Shown here piece after piece: positions 45,995 to 56,395 of a DNA stretch of 64,000 bases. The notes beneath the pieces were generated by a model. It was not told the origin of the DNA. It did not search any database and saw only the letters and a program-made list of their open reading frames with translations. The DNA lies in NCBI RefSeq assembly GCF_000963005.1, contig NZ_JZHZ01000007.1, positions 1,156,118-1,220,117 of the forward strand, read 5' to 3'. Position numbers and translations under genes: made by a program. Position 1 is the stretch's first letter, and each line of letters begins with the position of its first letter. The DNA comes from Xanthomonas sp. GPE 39 (GTDB taxonomy: Bacteria; Pseudomonadota; Gammaproteobacteria; Xanthomonadales; Xanthomonadaceae).

Positions 45995-46471
45995 TCAGCG
46001 CAGCACGCCGTCCAGGCCGGGCGCTGGCGAGAGCGTGTTGTGCGTATCGATGGTGAAGGTGCGCTGTTTCTTTTCTTCGGGGGTGGCCGCGATGCTGCCT
46101 TTGAGCGTGTATTCCAGGCTGTGGTGGCTTGCCAGCGCATCGGCGATGGCCAAACGCGCGGCGGAACTGGGTCGCACGGCGACGTTGACCACATCCGCCG
46201 TTTCCGGGCCGATCGAGATTGCGGGGGTTGCCTGCATAGTGCCTGCGGCTTCGCCACCCACGCCCAGGTCCAGGCGCAGACTGTCATAGCGCATGGGAAT
46301 GCTGCTGTAGTTCTGCAGTCGTAACTCCACTTTCCAACTGCCATCGGGATTGACGGTGAGTTGCTGCAAGCTCGCAGCCGGGTCGGACACGCGCCGCACC
46401 ATGCCGTCTCCGCACGCGCTCAGGAGTGTCGTGCACATCATCAGCAAGCCGAGGCGAAGGGGGCGGGGCAT
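45995..46471 (-). CDS. LEA14-like lipoprotein
   Basis: A 158-residue secreted lipoprotein: signal peptide with lipobox LLSAC at residues ~16-20, then a small beta domain (LRLQNYSSIPMRYDSLRLDL) resembling the LEA type 2 / WHy fold. Function is unknown. The upstream spacer (46472-46834), about 360 bases, contains no supported gene. Confidence 0.75.
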   Translation of the reverse strand: MPRPLRLGLLMMCTTLLSACGDGMVRRVSDPAASLQQLTVNPDGSWKVELRLQNYSSIPMRYDSLRLDLGVGGEAAGTMQATPAISIGPETADVVNVAVRPSSAARLAIADALASHHSLEYTLKGSIAATPEEKKQRTFTIDTHNTLSPAPGLDGVLR

Positions 46472-46770
46472 GAGCGAAGTCCGGTGGCGTGTGGAAACCG
46501 GCGAAGAATACTACGCACCCCGGAAAGCGGCTGTGTCATGGCGACATTGCCGTGTACTCGACGAACGCCAAGCCTCTCCGGCTTTGACTGGCATGTGCTT
46601 AGGTCTGACCGTGACGGAGTGTGCGGCGCAAGAAGAAAAGCCACCACAGTCCTAGATGGTGCGGCGGGCGACGTCCGTACCCTGAGCCGATCCGCTGCCG
46701 AGGAACTTGGTTTTGGTCAGGCTGGCCCGTGCTGTGCCGGCCAGCATCTGCAAGGTCGAAACAGCGTGGC

Positions 46771-46799
46771 TTGCCCAATCTCGATTGCATCGCTATGAT
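46771..46799 (+). promoter_or_regulatory. tRNA-Phe promoter
   Basis: TTGCCC (46771-46776), a 17-base spacer and TATGAT (46794-46799) form a good sigma-70 promoter about 36 bases before the tRNA. Confidence 0.65.
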
Positions 46800-46834
46800 G
46801 CGCGCCTCGCACCGGTACTGCCGCGTTGCGCAGT

Positions 46835-46910
46835 GGCCGAGTAGCTCAGTTGGTAGAGCAGGGGATTGAAAATCCCCGTGTCGGCGGTTCGATTCCGTCC
46901 TCGGCCACCA
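46835..46910 (+). tRNA. tRNA-Phe (GAA)
   Basis: A 76-base cloverleaf: GGCCGAG pairs with CTCGGCC, anticodon stem GGGGA/TCCCC encloses TTGAAAA giving GAA, T-loop GGTTCGATTCC, encoded CCA. Confidence 0.97.
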
Positions 46911-47333
46911 TATGAATCAACGCTTTGCATAGAGGTATAACCTCTATCCCTTCTTGGCTTGATCCTTTTTTGCACCAATCCTACTTTGTATGGATTGCTC
47001 TCCCGCTGGGTTTGCGGATCAGTTTGTCAGCCATCTCAAGACGCGATGGCACGGCTGTTGCAATTGGTAGAGTTTGGCATGCGGTGATGCTTCTCGCGAT
47101 GCCGATTTGCCCGCGCGAGCCTTACAGTGGCAGCCTGCTGCTTTGCAGCACAGAGGTCTGGCCACTACAGCAGCTCTTTCGGCACGCTCCCGTGAAATTA
47201 TGGTCTACGGATGTAGACAGATGCGAAAAGTGATCATGCTTTCGTGACGATTCACTCAACAGATGGCGTGCGCGGTCGTAATCATGTACGCGGCCGATGG
47301 GGATCATAGAAACGGCCAATCTGGGGGGTAGTA
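46911..47333. other. Spacer after tRNA-Phe, with hairpin
   Basis: About 420 bases without a supported gene, more AT-rich than the surroundings. A perfect hairpin ATAGAGGT-ATA-ACCTCTAT lies at 46929-46947 and probably terminates the tRNA transcript. I saw no second copy of the tRNA 3' end that would mark an integration site. Confidence 0.5.
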
Positions 47334-47612
47334 ATGAGTGTTAAATTTCCATTGATTGTCCTGTCTGGGGTCCTGGCTTTGGTTGCTGCCGGCGATGCTT
47401 TTGCTGGGGCTGAAATGAAAGCAGGGCTTGTGGCCGATCAGGATCATCCGGAGGCAGAGGGTCCTTACATCGAACAGATTGGGTCCGAGTGCATGATGGT
47501 CAACACGTACCTGCAGCAGCACGATGGTGTGTCTAAGCGTGTGGTCCTGCGTGAGCCGGTGGAGTGTGCCGATCAGCAGGATGGTCGATCGCTGGCCAAG
47601 CTCGCCAAGTGA
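47334..47612 (+). CDS. Small secreted protein, unknown function
   Basis: A 92-residue protein with a clear signal peptide (hydrophobic residues ~6-20, cleavage after DAFA) and a mature part of about 68 residues with two cysteines (GSEC and PVEC) that could form a disulphide. A GGGGGG run precedes the ATG at 47334. I recognise no family. It is followed by an inverted repeat GCAGGC/GCCTGC (47621-47640) that may end the transcript. Confidence 0.65.
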   Translation: MSVKFPLIVLSGVLALVAAGDAFAGAEMKAGLVADQDHPEAEGPYIEQIGSECMMVNTYLQQHDGVSKRVVLREPVECADQQDGRSLAKLAK

Positions 47613-47921
47613 GTCGGCGTGCAGGCTCTCTTGGGCCTGCCTGATACAGACGATGGCGTACGCCTATTTGGCGGCGCGCTTCCTCTGGTCCTCAAGACAG
47701 TGTCGATGGTTTGCTTGGCTGAAAGTCAGGTTTTTGCTGGTTGAGTCGATTTTGCTCTCACCCTAAACATTGACCAAGCTGAAGATTTTTCTCTCCGAGT
47801 CGACGCCTGGGTCTTCCACCGATCCAGATGCTGTCGTTGTTCTCTATAGTTTGGCCTGACATTGCCGCTGCCGCTGCCGCTGTGTGCCGTGCAGTTGGCC
47901 AATTCGGTGGCTGAATTCGAT
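47613..47921. other. Convergent spacer, no gene seen
   Basis: About 310 bases between two converging genes. A short GCCGCT trinucleotide-type run near 47861-47880 is the only notable feature. Confidence 0.4.
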
Positions 47922-48311
47922 CTAAGCTGCAATGAAGGCCGCGCGTGCTGCAGCGAGCAGGTCCGGGCTGTCGCCTTCGCGCAGGGCTTGCAACGCTGTG
48001 CGGTCGCCGGTCAGTTGTATCGTGGTGAGCCATTGCGCCATTGCGGGGAAGTCGCCGCCGCAGCCGTTCCAGACAATGCAGATGGTCTCGCCGATGTTAC
48101 TGAGGTCGTTCTCGTTCAGGTATCCAAGGGTGCCATCGCGGGCGAGCCAGTCGAGTGCGCGTTGCGCATCCTCGGGCGCACCGTAGGCTGCGCCATCGAT
48201 CAGCGACAGCATGTCGCTGGTGTTTGCCAGCCTGCCTGCCTTGTGCCGTTCGGCGCGGCGCATGCCATGCAGTACGGCCTTGATGCGATTTTCGTGGGGC
48301 ATGTCAGTCAT
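47922..48311 (-). CDS. Conserved-looking hypothetical protein downstream of xseA
   Basis: A 129-residue cytoplasmic-looking protein without signal peptide or membrane helix. It has an N-terminal basic helix ([19 protein letters not shown]) and a middle with [22 protein letters not shown] do not recognise the family. Its start overlaps the end of xseA by eight bases in another frame, so it is probably co-translated; start 48302 is an alternative. Confidence 0.7.
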   Translation of the reverse strand: MTDMPHENRIKAVLHGMRRAERHKAGRLANTSDMLSLIDGAAYGAPEDAQRALDWLARDGTLGYLNENDLSNIGETICIVWNGCGGDFPAMAQWLTTIQLTGDRTALQALREGDSPDLLAAARAAFIAA

Positions 48312-49680
48312 GATTGTCGGGTAGTTTGGCAGAGCGCGCCGGTGATGGCGAATCGACGTGCAGGTCCAGCTCGCCGTCGACTAGGCGTGCTCGCAATGGG
48401 GCGCCTGGTTCGACTTGTGTGACCGAGCGCACGACGTTGCCAGTGCCGGCGTGGGTCAGGATGGTATAGCCGCGTGCCACTGTGGCGAGCGGACTGATCG
48501 CCTCCATTGCGCGCGCCAGCGCGCGTAAGTGTTGTGTCTGGACTTGCAAGCGTCGCCCCATCGCGACAGGCAGATGCTGGCCGAGCGCTTGCAGGCGGTT
48601 GCCTAGCATCGTAAGCCGATGCTGTGGCTGGGAGGCGCGTAGGATCGCGGCAGCATGGCGCAACTGCGCCTGTCGGCGTTCTTGCTGCTGCATCCACAGT
48701 GTGGTCAGTCGGCGCGCGGCATCGCGTTGGCGGCGTTGCAGTAGTTGCAGTTGCATCTGTGGGCTTTGTGCTTGCAGCCTGAGCATTGCCTGGTCGGCGC
48801 GTTGTTGTGCCTGGCGCAGGAGGTGCCGCTGCCAACGCTGCAATGCGTGGTGTTGGGCGGATAACCGAATGGTGATGTCGCGTTGGTCGGGGACCAGTAA
48901 CTCTGCCGCGACCGACGGTGTCGGCGCGCGTAGGTCGGCGGCGAAATCGGCCAGCGTCACGTCGGTTTCGTGGCCGACCGCCGACACCACCGGCGTATTC
49001 GAGGCGGCGATGGTGCGCACCAGATGCTCGTCGTTGAACGCCCAAAGGTCTTCCAGCGAACCGCCGCCGCGGGTCAGCAGGATCACGTCGTAGCGATTGC
49101 AGGCATCGGCCTGCTGCAGCAATGTTGCGATCTGCGCGGCGGCGCTGTCGCCCTGTACCAGGGTCGGCAGAATATCCACTTGCAGTAGTGGCATGCGCCG
49201 GCCGAGTACGCTTAGCACATCGCGCACTGCGGCGCCGCTGGGTGAGGTGATGACGGCCAGGCGGTGCACGAAAGCCGGCAGGGGGCGCTTGCGTTCGGTC
49301 GCGAACAGGCCTTCGTCAGTGAGTTTGGCCTTGAGCGCTTCGAACGCGCGGCGCAGCGCGCCTTCGCCTGCTTCTTCCAGGTGTTCCAGTACTAGTTGAT
49401 AGTCTCCGCGTGCCTCGTACAAAGTGAGGCGGCCGCGTGCGAGGACGCGCAGCCCCTCGCGTGGCACGAACGGTAGCCATTGGCTTTTGGGCTTGAACAT
49501 CGCGCAGCGCACTTGTGCGCGCGCATCCTTGAGGGTGAAGTACAGGTGCCCGGAGGTGGGGCGGGTCACGTTGCCCAGCTCGCCTTCCACCCATGCCAGG
49601 GGGAACGTGCTTTCCAGCAGGTCGCGGGCCAGCGTATTGAGCTGGCTTGGGGTGAGGATCTGGTCGGTGCGATTGGGCAT
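48304..49680 (-). CDS. xseA: Exodeoxyribonuclease VII large subunit
   Basis: A 458-residue nuclease subunit degrading single-stranded DNA. The N-terminal OB fold ([20 protein letters not shown]) is followed by the catalytic domain with [18 protein letters not shown] and [20 protein letters not shown], then a long Gln/Arg-rich coiled coil (~270-390). The small subunit xseB is not adjacent. It is divergent from nnr, with a hexanucleotide repeat in the shared upstream region. Confidence 0.97.
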   Translation of the reverse strand: MPNRTDQILTPSQLNTLARDLLESTFPLAWVEGELGNVTRPTSGHLYFTLKDARAQVRCAMFKPKSQWLPFVPREGLRVLARGRLTLYEARGDYQLVLEHLEEAGEGALRRAFEALKAKLTDEGLFATERKRPLPAFVHRLAVITSPSGAAVRDVLSVLGRRMPLLQVDILPTLVQGDSAAAQIATLLQQADACNRYDVILLTRGGGSLEDLWAFNDEHLVRTIAASNTPVVSAVGHETDVTLADFAADLRAPTPSVAAELLVPDQRDITIRLSAQHHALQRWQRHLLRQAQQRADQAMLRLQAQSPQMQLQLLQRRQRDAARRLTTLWMQQQERRQAQLRHAAAILRASQPQHRLTMLGNRLQALGQHLPVAMGRRLQVQTQHLRALARAMEAISPLATVARGYTILTHAGTGNVVRSVTQVEPGAPLRARLVDGELDLHVDSPSPARSAKLPDNHD

Positions 49681-49718
49681 GCAGGTGATGCGGTGGCGTG
49701 CTGGCGGCTATCCTCGCA

Positions 49719-49748
49719 TGTCTGTGTCTGTGTCTGTGTCTGTGTCTG
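49719..49748 (+). repeat. Hexanucleotide tandem repeat (TGTCTG)5
   Basis: Five uninterrupted copies of TGTCTG lie in the divergent spacer, 39-68 bases upstream of the xseA start and about 80-110 upstream of nnr. Confidence 0.9.
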
Positions 49749-49828
49749 GTGTCGGCTGCGCTGTCTTGCTCCCAGGTCGGCAACGCCAGCGACGTGGGCG
49801 GACATGGCGCAAGTATAGAATTCTGCGC

Positions 49829-51292
49829 ATGTCCGAATGCCGCGATCTCCATACCGTCACCGCCGCGCGTCGCATCGACGCACAGGCCATTGCATTGCTG
49901 GGCGGGGGCGCTGATGCGCTGATGCAGCGTGCCGGGCAGGCGGCGTGGCAGACGCTGTTGCAGCGTTGGCCGCAGGCGCAGCGCATTATGGTGGCCTGCG
50001 GCAGTGGCAACAACGGCGGCGATGGCTACGTGCTGGCGCGCTTGGCGCATTGTGCCGGGTATCGGGTAAGCGTGGTGCAGTTGCCGGGGTGTGGGCCGCA
50101 GTCGTCACTGGCGCAACGTGCCTGCAACGACTACATCGGCGTCGGTGGTCGTATCGTCGTGTTCGATGGCGTGCTGGAACCTGCCGATGTGGTGGTCGAT
50201 GGATTGCTCGGCATTGGCTTGAATCGCGCGCCAGATGCTGAATTGACCCGGTTGCTTGGTGCGCTGTCTGAGCTTGGTGCGCCGGTGTTGGCGCTGGATG
50301 TGCCTAGTGGCGTGGATGCGCAGTCCGGTAGCGTCCCGGGTGCGGCGTTGTCGGCGACGTTGACCCTGCAGTTCATCGTGGCCCATGCCGGGCTGTATAC
50401 GGGTGCTGCGCTGAACTATGTCGGCGAGCGTGCTCTGGCGACGTTGCAGGTGCCTGCGGCTGCGTTCGCTGGTTGCGTGCCGTTTGCAACGGCCTGGGGC
50501 GTTGCCGCGTTGTGTCGATATCTCGCCCCCCGGCGCCGCGACAGTCACAAGGGTGATGCCGGGCATGTGCTGTGCATCGGTGGAAATCATGGCAGCGGTG
50601 GTGCGGTCATGCTGACCGCCGAGTCGGCGTTGCGCAGCGGTGCAGGATTGCTCAGCGTTGCGACCCGTCGTATGCATGTTGCGCCGCTGCTGGCGCGTTG
50701 CCCGGAGGCTATGGCGCATGCAGTCGAGGACGCGGAGGCGTTGATGCCGCTCTTGTGCAAGGCCGATGTGGTGGCGCTCGGTCCGGGTCTTGGTCAAGAC
50801 GACTGGGCGCAGGCGTTATGGCATGCCGTGCTCGCCAGCGATGTCGCGTTGGTGGTCGATGCCGATGCGTTGAATCTGCTGGCGCAGGCGGTGTTGACGC
50901 CGCATCCGGGCGAAGCCGGGCGGCTGCTCGGTCTGACCACTGCGCAGGTGCAGCGCGACCGCTTTGCCGCCGCTGCGCTGCTGGCCGACCGCTACCAGGC
51001 TGCGGTGGTACTGAAGGGCGCTGGCAGTATTGTCGCCGCGCCAGGCCAATTGCCCCGCGTTATCGCCGCCGGTAATCCAGGTATGGCGGTCGGCGGTATG
51101 GGCGATCTGTTGACCGGCGTGATCGCTTCGCTACGTGCCCAGGGGCTGGCTGCGTTCGAAGCGGCCAGCGTGGGCGCGCTGCTGCACGCCTGCGCCGGTG
51201 ACCGCGCTGCTGCGGCCGGTGGCGAACGTGGCTTGCTGCCTTCCGACTTGCTGCATGCGTTGCGGCGTCTTTCCAACCCGGAATTTGAATGA
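49829..51292 (+). CDS. nnr: Bifunctional NAD(P)HX epimerase / ADP-dependent dehydratase
   Basis: A 487-residue metabolite-repair enzyme restoring damaged NAD(P)H hydrates. The N-terminal YjeF epimerase domain has ACGSGNNGGDGYVLARL (residues ~52-68), and the C-terminal YjeF/ribokinase-like dehydratase has HKGDAGHVLCIGGNHGSGGA and the nucleotide-binding AGNPGMAVGGMGDLLTGV. The ATG at 49829 gives the usual length. Its stop overlaps the tsaE start, the arrangement also seen for yjeF-yjeE in enterobacteria. Confidence 0.96.
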   Translation: MSECRDLHTVTAARRIDAQAIALLGGGADALMQRAGQAAWQTLLQRWPQAQRIMVACGSGNNGGDGYVLARLAHCAGYRVSVVQLPGCGPQSSLAQRACNDYIGVGGRIVVFDGVLEPADVVVDGLLGIGLNRAPDAELTRLLGALSELGAPVLALDVPSGVDAQSGSVPGAALSATLTLQFIVAHAGLYTGAALNYVGERALATLQVPAAAFAGCVPFATAWGVAALCRYLAPRRRDSHKGDAGHVLCIGGNHGSGGAVMLTAESALRSGAGLLSVATRRMHVAPLLARCPEAMAHAVEDAEALMPLLCKADVVALGPGLGQDDWAQALWHAVLASDVALVVDADALNLLAQAVLTPHPGEAGRLLGLTTAQVQRDRFAAAALLADRYQAAVVLKGAGSIVAAPGQLPRVIAAGNPGMAVGGMGDLLTGVIASLRAQGLAAFEAASVGALLHACAGDRAAAAGGERGLLPSDLLHALRRLSNPEFE

Positions 51293-51774
51293 TGACCTTG
51301 CAAATGTTTCTGCCCGACAGCGACGCCACCGAGCGCTTCGGGCGCGTACTCGCCGCCACGCGACCAGCGCAGGCCGTCGTGCATTTACACGGTGATCTGG
51401 GTGCAGGCAAATCGACCTTGGCGCGCGCTTTGCTGCGTGCGTTGGGCGTCCAGGGTGCGATCCGCAGCCCCACCTACACCTTGTTGGAGCGTTATCCGCT
51501 GGCCGACGGTGAGGCATGGCATCTGGATCTGTACCGTATAGGAGCCTCTGGCGAGTTGGATTTTCTGGGCCTGGACGAAGCAAGCGCCAATCTGTGGCTG
51601 GTGGAATGGCCCGAGCGCGGCGGTGACGTGCTGGCCCCGGCGGATCTGCATGTCTTGCTGGCCCTGCACGAGAGTGGGCGCATGGCGCAGGTGCGGGCCG
51701 GCACTGCGGCAGGGCAGGTGTGGCTGAGCCGGATCGTCGAGCAAGATGACTTGCGCCAACTTTTTCTGAGCTGA
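51289..51774 (+). CDS. tsaE: tRNA threonylcarbamoyladenosine biosynthesis ATPase TsaE
   Basis: A 161-residue P-loop ATPase needed with TsaB and TsaD for t6A modification of ANN-decoding tRNAs. Walker A is LHGDLGAGKSTLARALL (residues ~33-49), and SPTYTLLERYP and HLDLYRI follow as in the family. It overlaps nnr by four bases and precedes a cell-wall amidase gene and mutL. Confidence 0.96.
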   Translation: MMTLQMFLPDSDATERFGRVLAATRPAQAVVHLHGDLGAGKSTLARALLRALGVQGAIRSPTYTLLERYPLADGEAWHLDLYRIGASGELDFLGLDEASANLWLVEWPERGGDVLAPADLHVLLALHESGRMAQVRAGTAAGQVWLSRIVEQDDLRQLFLS

Positions 51775-51855
51775 CGCTAAAAAGTGGAAGCAGGTTATGG
51801 ATTATTAAGGGAAAATTGCTTGCATTTGTATCGTTACGATGCTTGAATCGATGGT

Positions 51856-53442
51856 ATGCGCCAGGGGATCCGAGTTTTTGCCTGTTCCGCCATCGCCGCA
51901 GGCTGGTGCCTGGCGGCGCATTTGGCGTTTGCGGGCGAGGTTCAGTCGGTATCGCTGGATAACGGTGCAACCGGCACCCGCGCAGAGATCCGTTTGCAGG
52001 GCAACGGCGGCTTCAGCACCATCTCCTTGGCTCACCCTGATCGGCTGGTGGTGGATTTTGCCGACTCTTCCGCCGTCAAGGGTTTGAAGCTACCCGCCGG
52101 CAGCGGTGTGGTCAGTGCCGTGCGCACGGGCCATCCGGTGCCGGGTACCTTGCGTATCGTGTTCGACCTCAGCAATTCGGTGGTCGCGTTCAAGCCGCAG
52201 ATGCAGACCATTGGCGGTAGTTCGGTGTTGGTGATCGAGTGGCCGGGCGATGCCGCGATGGGTAAGTCCGTTGCGGCTAGCGCCGTGCCGCCCTCGGTGT
52301 CCGCAGTGCCTGTGTTACCGCCGCCTGTTGCCAAGCCTGCCCTGGATCCACGTGCGGAAGCGGCGCGCGCGACGGCGGCATTGACCGCTTCTGTCGTGCA
52401 GCATTCGACCCAGCCACAGCCGGTCGCCGTGGCGCCCCCGCCGCCGGTAAGCGATGCCGCCGCCGTCCCTGCGCTGACGGAATCGGCGCGTGTACCGCTT
52501 GCCAAGTCGGGCGCTGGCGTTGCCACGGTGGCGCAGAAAAGCGCCAGTCAGCCCCAGATAGCGCCGCCGCAGGCCAGCGAACCGGCCAACGACCAAGACG
52601 AGATGGCGGTGGCCGCAGCGGCTGAAGCGCGGCCGGTGATGCCGAGTGCGCCGTCGCGGGTGCGAATGAGGCCGGGCATGCGCCCGTTGATCGTGGCCAT
52701 CGACCCTGGTCATGGCGGTCAGGATCCCGGAGCTACCGGCCCTACCGGCAAGCACGAGAAGGATGTGACTCTGGCGATCGGTCGCGAACTGGCCCGCCAG
52801 ATCAACGCCACGCCTGGCATGAAGGCATACATGACGCGCAGCACCGACGTGTTCATTCCGTTGCCGATGCGCGCGCAGAAAGCCCGCGCAGCCAAGGCCG
52901 ACATCTTCATCTCGATCCACGCCGATGCCGCAGAAAATCGCAGTGCAAGCGGTTCTTCGGTGTACGTACTATCGACCAAAGGCGCTTCGTCGCAGCGCGC
53001 GCGCTGGCTGGCGGACAAAGAGAATGCGGCTGATCTGGTCGGCGGCGTGCGTTTGCAGAGAACCGATAGCACCTTGGCGAGCGTGTTGCTCGACTTGGCC
53101 CAGAGCGGGCACATGAAAGCGTCCGAGGATGCGGCCGAGCATGTATTGGGCGGGCTGAAGGAAATCGGCAACAACCACAAGCCAGAGATCGAGCGCGCCA
53201 ATTTTGCCGTGCTGCGGACCTCCGACATGCCGGCGATGCTGGTCGAGACCGCTTATATTTCCAACCCGGAAGAAGAGCGTCGTTTGACCGAACCCGCCTA
53301 TCAGCACCGTATCGCCAGCGCTGTGCTTGATGGTGTGAACACCTTCTTTACCCAGCAACCGCCTCCCGGCACGCTGTTCGCCGCGCGCGCGCAGGCAGAA
53401 GCGGATGCGGCGGCTGGGACGGTCGCTGGCGGCAACCGCTGA
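51856..53442 (+). CDS. N-acetylmuramoyl-L-alanine amidase with AMIN domain (AmiB/AmiC type)
   Basis: A 528-residue periplasmic amidase that splits septal peptidoglycan during daughter-cell separation. A signal peptide (residues 1-~26), an AMIN domain (~27-130) for peptidoglycan/septum targeting, a Pro/Ala-rich linker (~135-270) and an amidase_3 catalytic domain are in order. Zinc-site motifs are AIDPGHGGQDPGATG and SIHADAAENR, with the catalytic Glu in MLVETAYISNPEEE. Position between tsaE and mutL corresponds to amiB in enterobacteria. Confidence 0.94.
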   Translation: MRQGIRVFACSAIAAGWCLAAHLAFAGEVQSVSLDNGATGTRAEIRLQGNGGFSTISLAHPDRLVVDFADSSAVKGLKLPAGSGVVSAVRTGHPVPGTLRIVFDLSNSVVAFKPQMQTIGGSSVLVIEWPGDAAMGKSVAASAVPPSVSAVPVLPPPVAKPALDPRAEAARATAALTASVVQHSTQPQPVAVAPPPPVSDAAAVPALTESARVPLAKSGAGVATVAQKSASQPQIAPPQASEPANDQDEMAVAAAAEARPVMPSAPSRVRMRPGMRPLIVAIDPGHGGQDPGATGPTGKHEKDVTLAIGRELARQINATPGMKAYMTRSTDVFIPLPMRAQKARAAKADIFISIHADAAENRSASGSSVYVLSTKGASSQRARWLADKENAADLVGGVRLQRTDSTLASVLLDLAQSGHMKASEDAAEHVLGGLKEIGNNHKPEIERANFAVLRTSDMPAMLVETAYISNPEEERRLTEPAYQHRIASAVLDGVNTFFTQQPPPGTLFAARAQAEADAAAGTVAGGNR

Positions 53443-53581
53443 CACGCTCGGCTATCATGGCCGGCCAATCCTCGATGATGGCGTCCGCGCCGTGCGCCGT
53501 GCCGATGTTCGTTTTTTGCTGGTGTTCTTGTTCTACCGTTGAAACCAGCGCGCCGAGACCGGTGCGTGCTGCGGGGTCGGT

Positions 53582-55453
53582 ATGAGCATCCGTCAATTGC
53601 CCGAGATCCTGATTAACCAGATCGCTGCGGGCGAAGTGGTGGAGCGTCCGGCTTCGGTGGTCAAGGAGCTGGTGGAGAACGCGCTGGATGCGGGCGCGCA
53701 CCGCGTGGACATCGACCTGGAAGAGGGCGGCGTGCGCCTGATTCGCATCCGCGACGATGGTGGTGGCATCCCCGCCGAAGAGTTGCCATTGGCGGTGTCG
53801 CGGCACGCAACCAGTAAAATCGCCTCGTTGGACGATTTGGAAACCGTCGGCACGCTTGGGTTTCGTGGCGAGGCCTTGCCCTCGATTGCGTCGGTCAGTC
53901 GCTTCAGCCTGGCCTCGCGCCGCGCCGACGACGCGCATGGCGCCATGTTGCAGGTGGAAGGGGGCAAAGTCGGTACGGTGCAGCCGCACGCGCAGTCGCC
54001 GGGTACCACGGTGGAAGTGCGCGAACTGTTCTACAACGTGCCGGCGCGGCGCAAATTCCTGCGCGCCGAACGCACCGAATTGGGCCACATCGAGGAATGG
54101 CTGCGTTCGCTGGCGCTGGCGCGCCCGGATGTGGAACTACGGGTTTCTCACAATGGCAAACCGTCGCGGCGCTACAAGCCCGGCGATCTGTATTCGGATG
54201 CCCGCCTGGGCGAAACGCTGGGCGAGGATTTCGCCCGGCAGGCGTTGCGGGTGGATCACAGTGGCGCTGGCCTGCGCCTGCATGGCTGGATCGCACAACC
54301 GCATTATTCGCGTGCCAGTGCCGACCAGCAGTACCTGTACGTCAATGGCCGTTCGGTGCGCGACCGCAGTGTCGCGCACGCGGTGAAGATGGCCTATGGC
54401 GACGTGCTGTTTCATGGTCGTCAGCCGGCCTATGTGTTGTTCCTGGAGTTGGATCCGTCGCGTGTGGACGTCAATGTTCATCCGGCCAAGCACGAGGTGC
54501 GTTTCCGCGATGCGCGGCTGATCCACGATTTCGTTTACCGCACCTTGCAGGACGCGTTGGCGCAGACCCGTGCCGGCAGCCTGCCCGGCACGGCGGCCGA
54601 TGCGCCGCTGCAGGCATTGCCGACGCATGGCTCCGGAGCGGGCGCATGGCTGCCGCCGCGCGCATCGGCAGGTGGTAGTGGTGGTACGGGAGATGGTGCG
54701 CAATGGCGGTCGGCGCAGTCGCCGCTCGGCTTGCGCGTGCAGGAGGCACCTGCGGCGTATGCGGCCTTGTACGCGGGGTCGGCCGATTCGGCAAGCGCGG
54801 CGACTCACCTGCCACGCCAGGCGCAGGACGCGGCAGGCGGGTTGCCGCCCACTGCGCCCGACAGCGGTGTGCCGCCGCTCGGCTACGCGATCGCGCAATT
54901 GCATGGCATCTATATCCTGGCCGAAAACGCCGAAGGTCTGATCGTGGTCGACATGCATGCCGCGCACGAGCGTATCGGCTACGAGCGGCTCAAGAGCGCG
55001 CACGATGGGATTGGCCTGCATACGCAGCCACTGCTGGTGCCGATCACCCTGGCGGTTGGCGAGCGCGACGCCGATACCGCCGAGCGCGAAGCGCAGACCT
55101 TGGCCGCGCTTGGATTCGAGATTACCCGCAGTGGACCGCAGTCCTTGCACGTGCGCAGCATCCCGGCCTTGCTGGCGCAGGCCGAACCGGAGGCTTTACT
55201 GCGCGATGTACTCACCGATTTGCGCGAGCATGGCCACAGCGGTCGTGTCGCTGGCGCGCGCGACGCGCTGCTGTCGACCATGGCCTGTCACGGCGCGGTG
55301 CGTGCCAACCGGCGTCTTACGTTGCCGGAAATGAATGCCTTGCTGCGTGATATGGAGGCGACCGAACGCTCCGGACAATGCAACCATGGACGTCCGACCT
55401 GGGCACGCTTTACCTTGGCTGAAATCGATCGTTGGTTCTTACGGGGACGTTGA
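53582..55453 (+). CDS. mutL: DNA mismatch repair protein MutL
   Basis: A 623-residue GHKL ATPase. The N-terminal ATP site ([45 protein letters not shown]) is intact, followed by a variable Ala/Gly-rich linker (~330-440) and a C-terminal dimerisation domain. The latter has [12 protein letters not shown] (residues ~457-468), matching the DQHA-x2-E-x4-E endonuclease motif of MutL from bacteria without MutH except for Gln to Met. Its stop overlaps the next gene's start. Confidence 0.97.
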   Translation: MSIRQLPEILINQIAAGEVVERPASVVKELVENALDAGAHRVDIDLEEGGVRLIRIRDDGGGIPAEELPLAVSRHATSKIASLDDLETVGTLGFRGEALPSIASVSRFSLASRRADDAHGAMLQVEGGKVGTVQPHAQSPGTTVEVRELFYNVPARRKFLRAERTELGHIEEWLRSLALARPDVELRVSHNGKPSRRYKPGDLYSDARLGETLGEDFARQALRVDHSGAGLRLHGWIAQPHYSRASADQQYLYVNGRSVRDRSVAHAVKMAYGDVLFHGRQPAYVLFLELDPSRVDVNVHPAKHEVRFRDARLIHDFVYRTLQDALAQTRAGSLPGTAADAPLQALPTHGSGAGAWLPPRASAGGSGGTGDGAQWRSAQSPLGLRVQEAPAAYAALYAGSADSASAATHLPRQAQDAAGGLPPTAPDSGVPPLGYAIAQLHGIYILAENAEGLIVVDMHAAHERIGYERLKSAHDGIGLHTQPLLVPITLAVGERDADTAEREAQTLAALGFEITRSGPQSLHVRSIPALLAQAEPEALLRDVLTDLREHGHSGRVAGARDALLSTMACHGAVRANRRLTLPEMNALLRDMEATERSGQCNHGRPTWARFTLAEIDRWFLRGR

Positions 55454-56382
55454 TGCACAAGTGGACGAAGCCGCTGTCTCTGCTGCTGATACTGCTGGCC
55501 ATGAGTGGGTGCGGCAGACAGGCATCTGCACCGGGCGCGCCAAAGGCCATGGACGCGCATTTTCTCGCCGACGAACAGGCCTGGCGCGCGCAGCGTCTGC
55601 GCGAACTGCAGGCGGCCGATGGCTGGACCAGCTTGGTCGGCCTGCATTGGCTGGAACTGAAAGAACACTACATCGGGAGCGGCCCAGGCAGTGGCATTAG
55701 GTTGGCGTTTGGTCCGCCGCGGATGGCACTGGTATCGCAGATGCAGGGACAGGTGTATCTGACCCCCGAGCCCGGTGCCGCGCTCCGCGTGGACGGCACG
55801 CCGCTGCAGGGGCGCATTCGTTTTTACAGCGACCACGATCCGCAGCCGACGGTGATCGATTTTGATGATGGCAAGGGCAAGCTCAGTCTGATCGAACGCG
55901 GTGGCCGCTATGCGCTGCGGGTCAAGCACGCCGATGCGCCGAGCCGGCTGGGTTTCGCTGGATTGCAGGATTGGCCGCTGAGCGAATCCTGGCGCGTGCG
56001 TGGGCGTTTTGTGCCCAATCCCCCCGGCACGACGTTGCAAATCGTGGACATCATCGGCGTCAGTACCGCCGCGCCGAATGCCGGCGTGTTGGAGTTCGAG
56101 CGTGATGGGAGACGCTTTCGGTTGCAGGCGATCGGTTCGCCTGGACAGCCATTGTTTGTGGTGTTCGCCGACCGCACCAGCGGGCGCGGCAGCTACCCGG
56201 CAGGGCGTTTCCTGGATGTGCCTGCACCGGCGGCCGACGGCAGCGTGGTGCTGGACTTCAACCGTGCCTACAACCCCCCGTGTGCCTTCACCCCGTTTGC
56301 GACCTGTCCGCTGCCGCCGCCGGAAAATCGTCTCGACCTGACAGTAGATGCTGGCGAGAAGGTCTACGCCGCTCACCATTGA
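55453..56382 (+). CDS. DUF1684 lipoprotein
   Basis: A 309-residue lipoprotein: signal peptide with lipobox LAMSGC (residues ~16-21), then a beta-rich DUF1684 domain with the family words DGWTSLVGLHWL and, near the end, LDFNRAYNPPCAFTPFATCPLPPPENRL. Function is not established; the C-terminal motif suggests an enzyme-like pocket. It starts in the mutL stop codon (TGATG) and precedes a TraB/GumN gene. Confidence 0.85.
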   Translation: MHKWTKPLSLLLILLAMSGCGRQASAPGAPKAMDAHFLADEQAWRAQRLRELQAADGWTSLVGLHWLELKEHYIGSGPGSGIRLAFGPPRMALVSQMQGQVYLTPEPGAALRVDGTPLQGRIRFYSDHDPQPTVIDFDDGKGKLSLIERGGRYALRVKHADAPSRLGFAGLQDWPLSESWRVRGRFVPNPPGTTLQIVDIIGVSTAAPNAGVLEFERDGRRFRLQAIGSPGQPLFVVFADRTSGRGSYPAGRFLDVPAPAADGSVVLDFNRAYNPPCAFTPFATCPLPPPENRLDLTVDAGEKVYAAHH

Positions 56383-56395
56383 GGCAAGGCTTTCG

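Noticed and set aside
46835..47333. tRNA-Phe as an integration site for a genomic island
   Set aside because: No integrase and no duplicated tRNA 3' end found downstream; the following genes look ordinary.
49719..49748. CRISPR-like repeat
   Set aside because: Direct hexamer repeats without spacers or cas genes; it is a simple sequence repeat.
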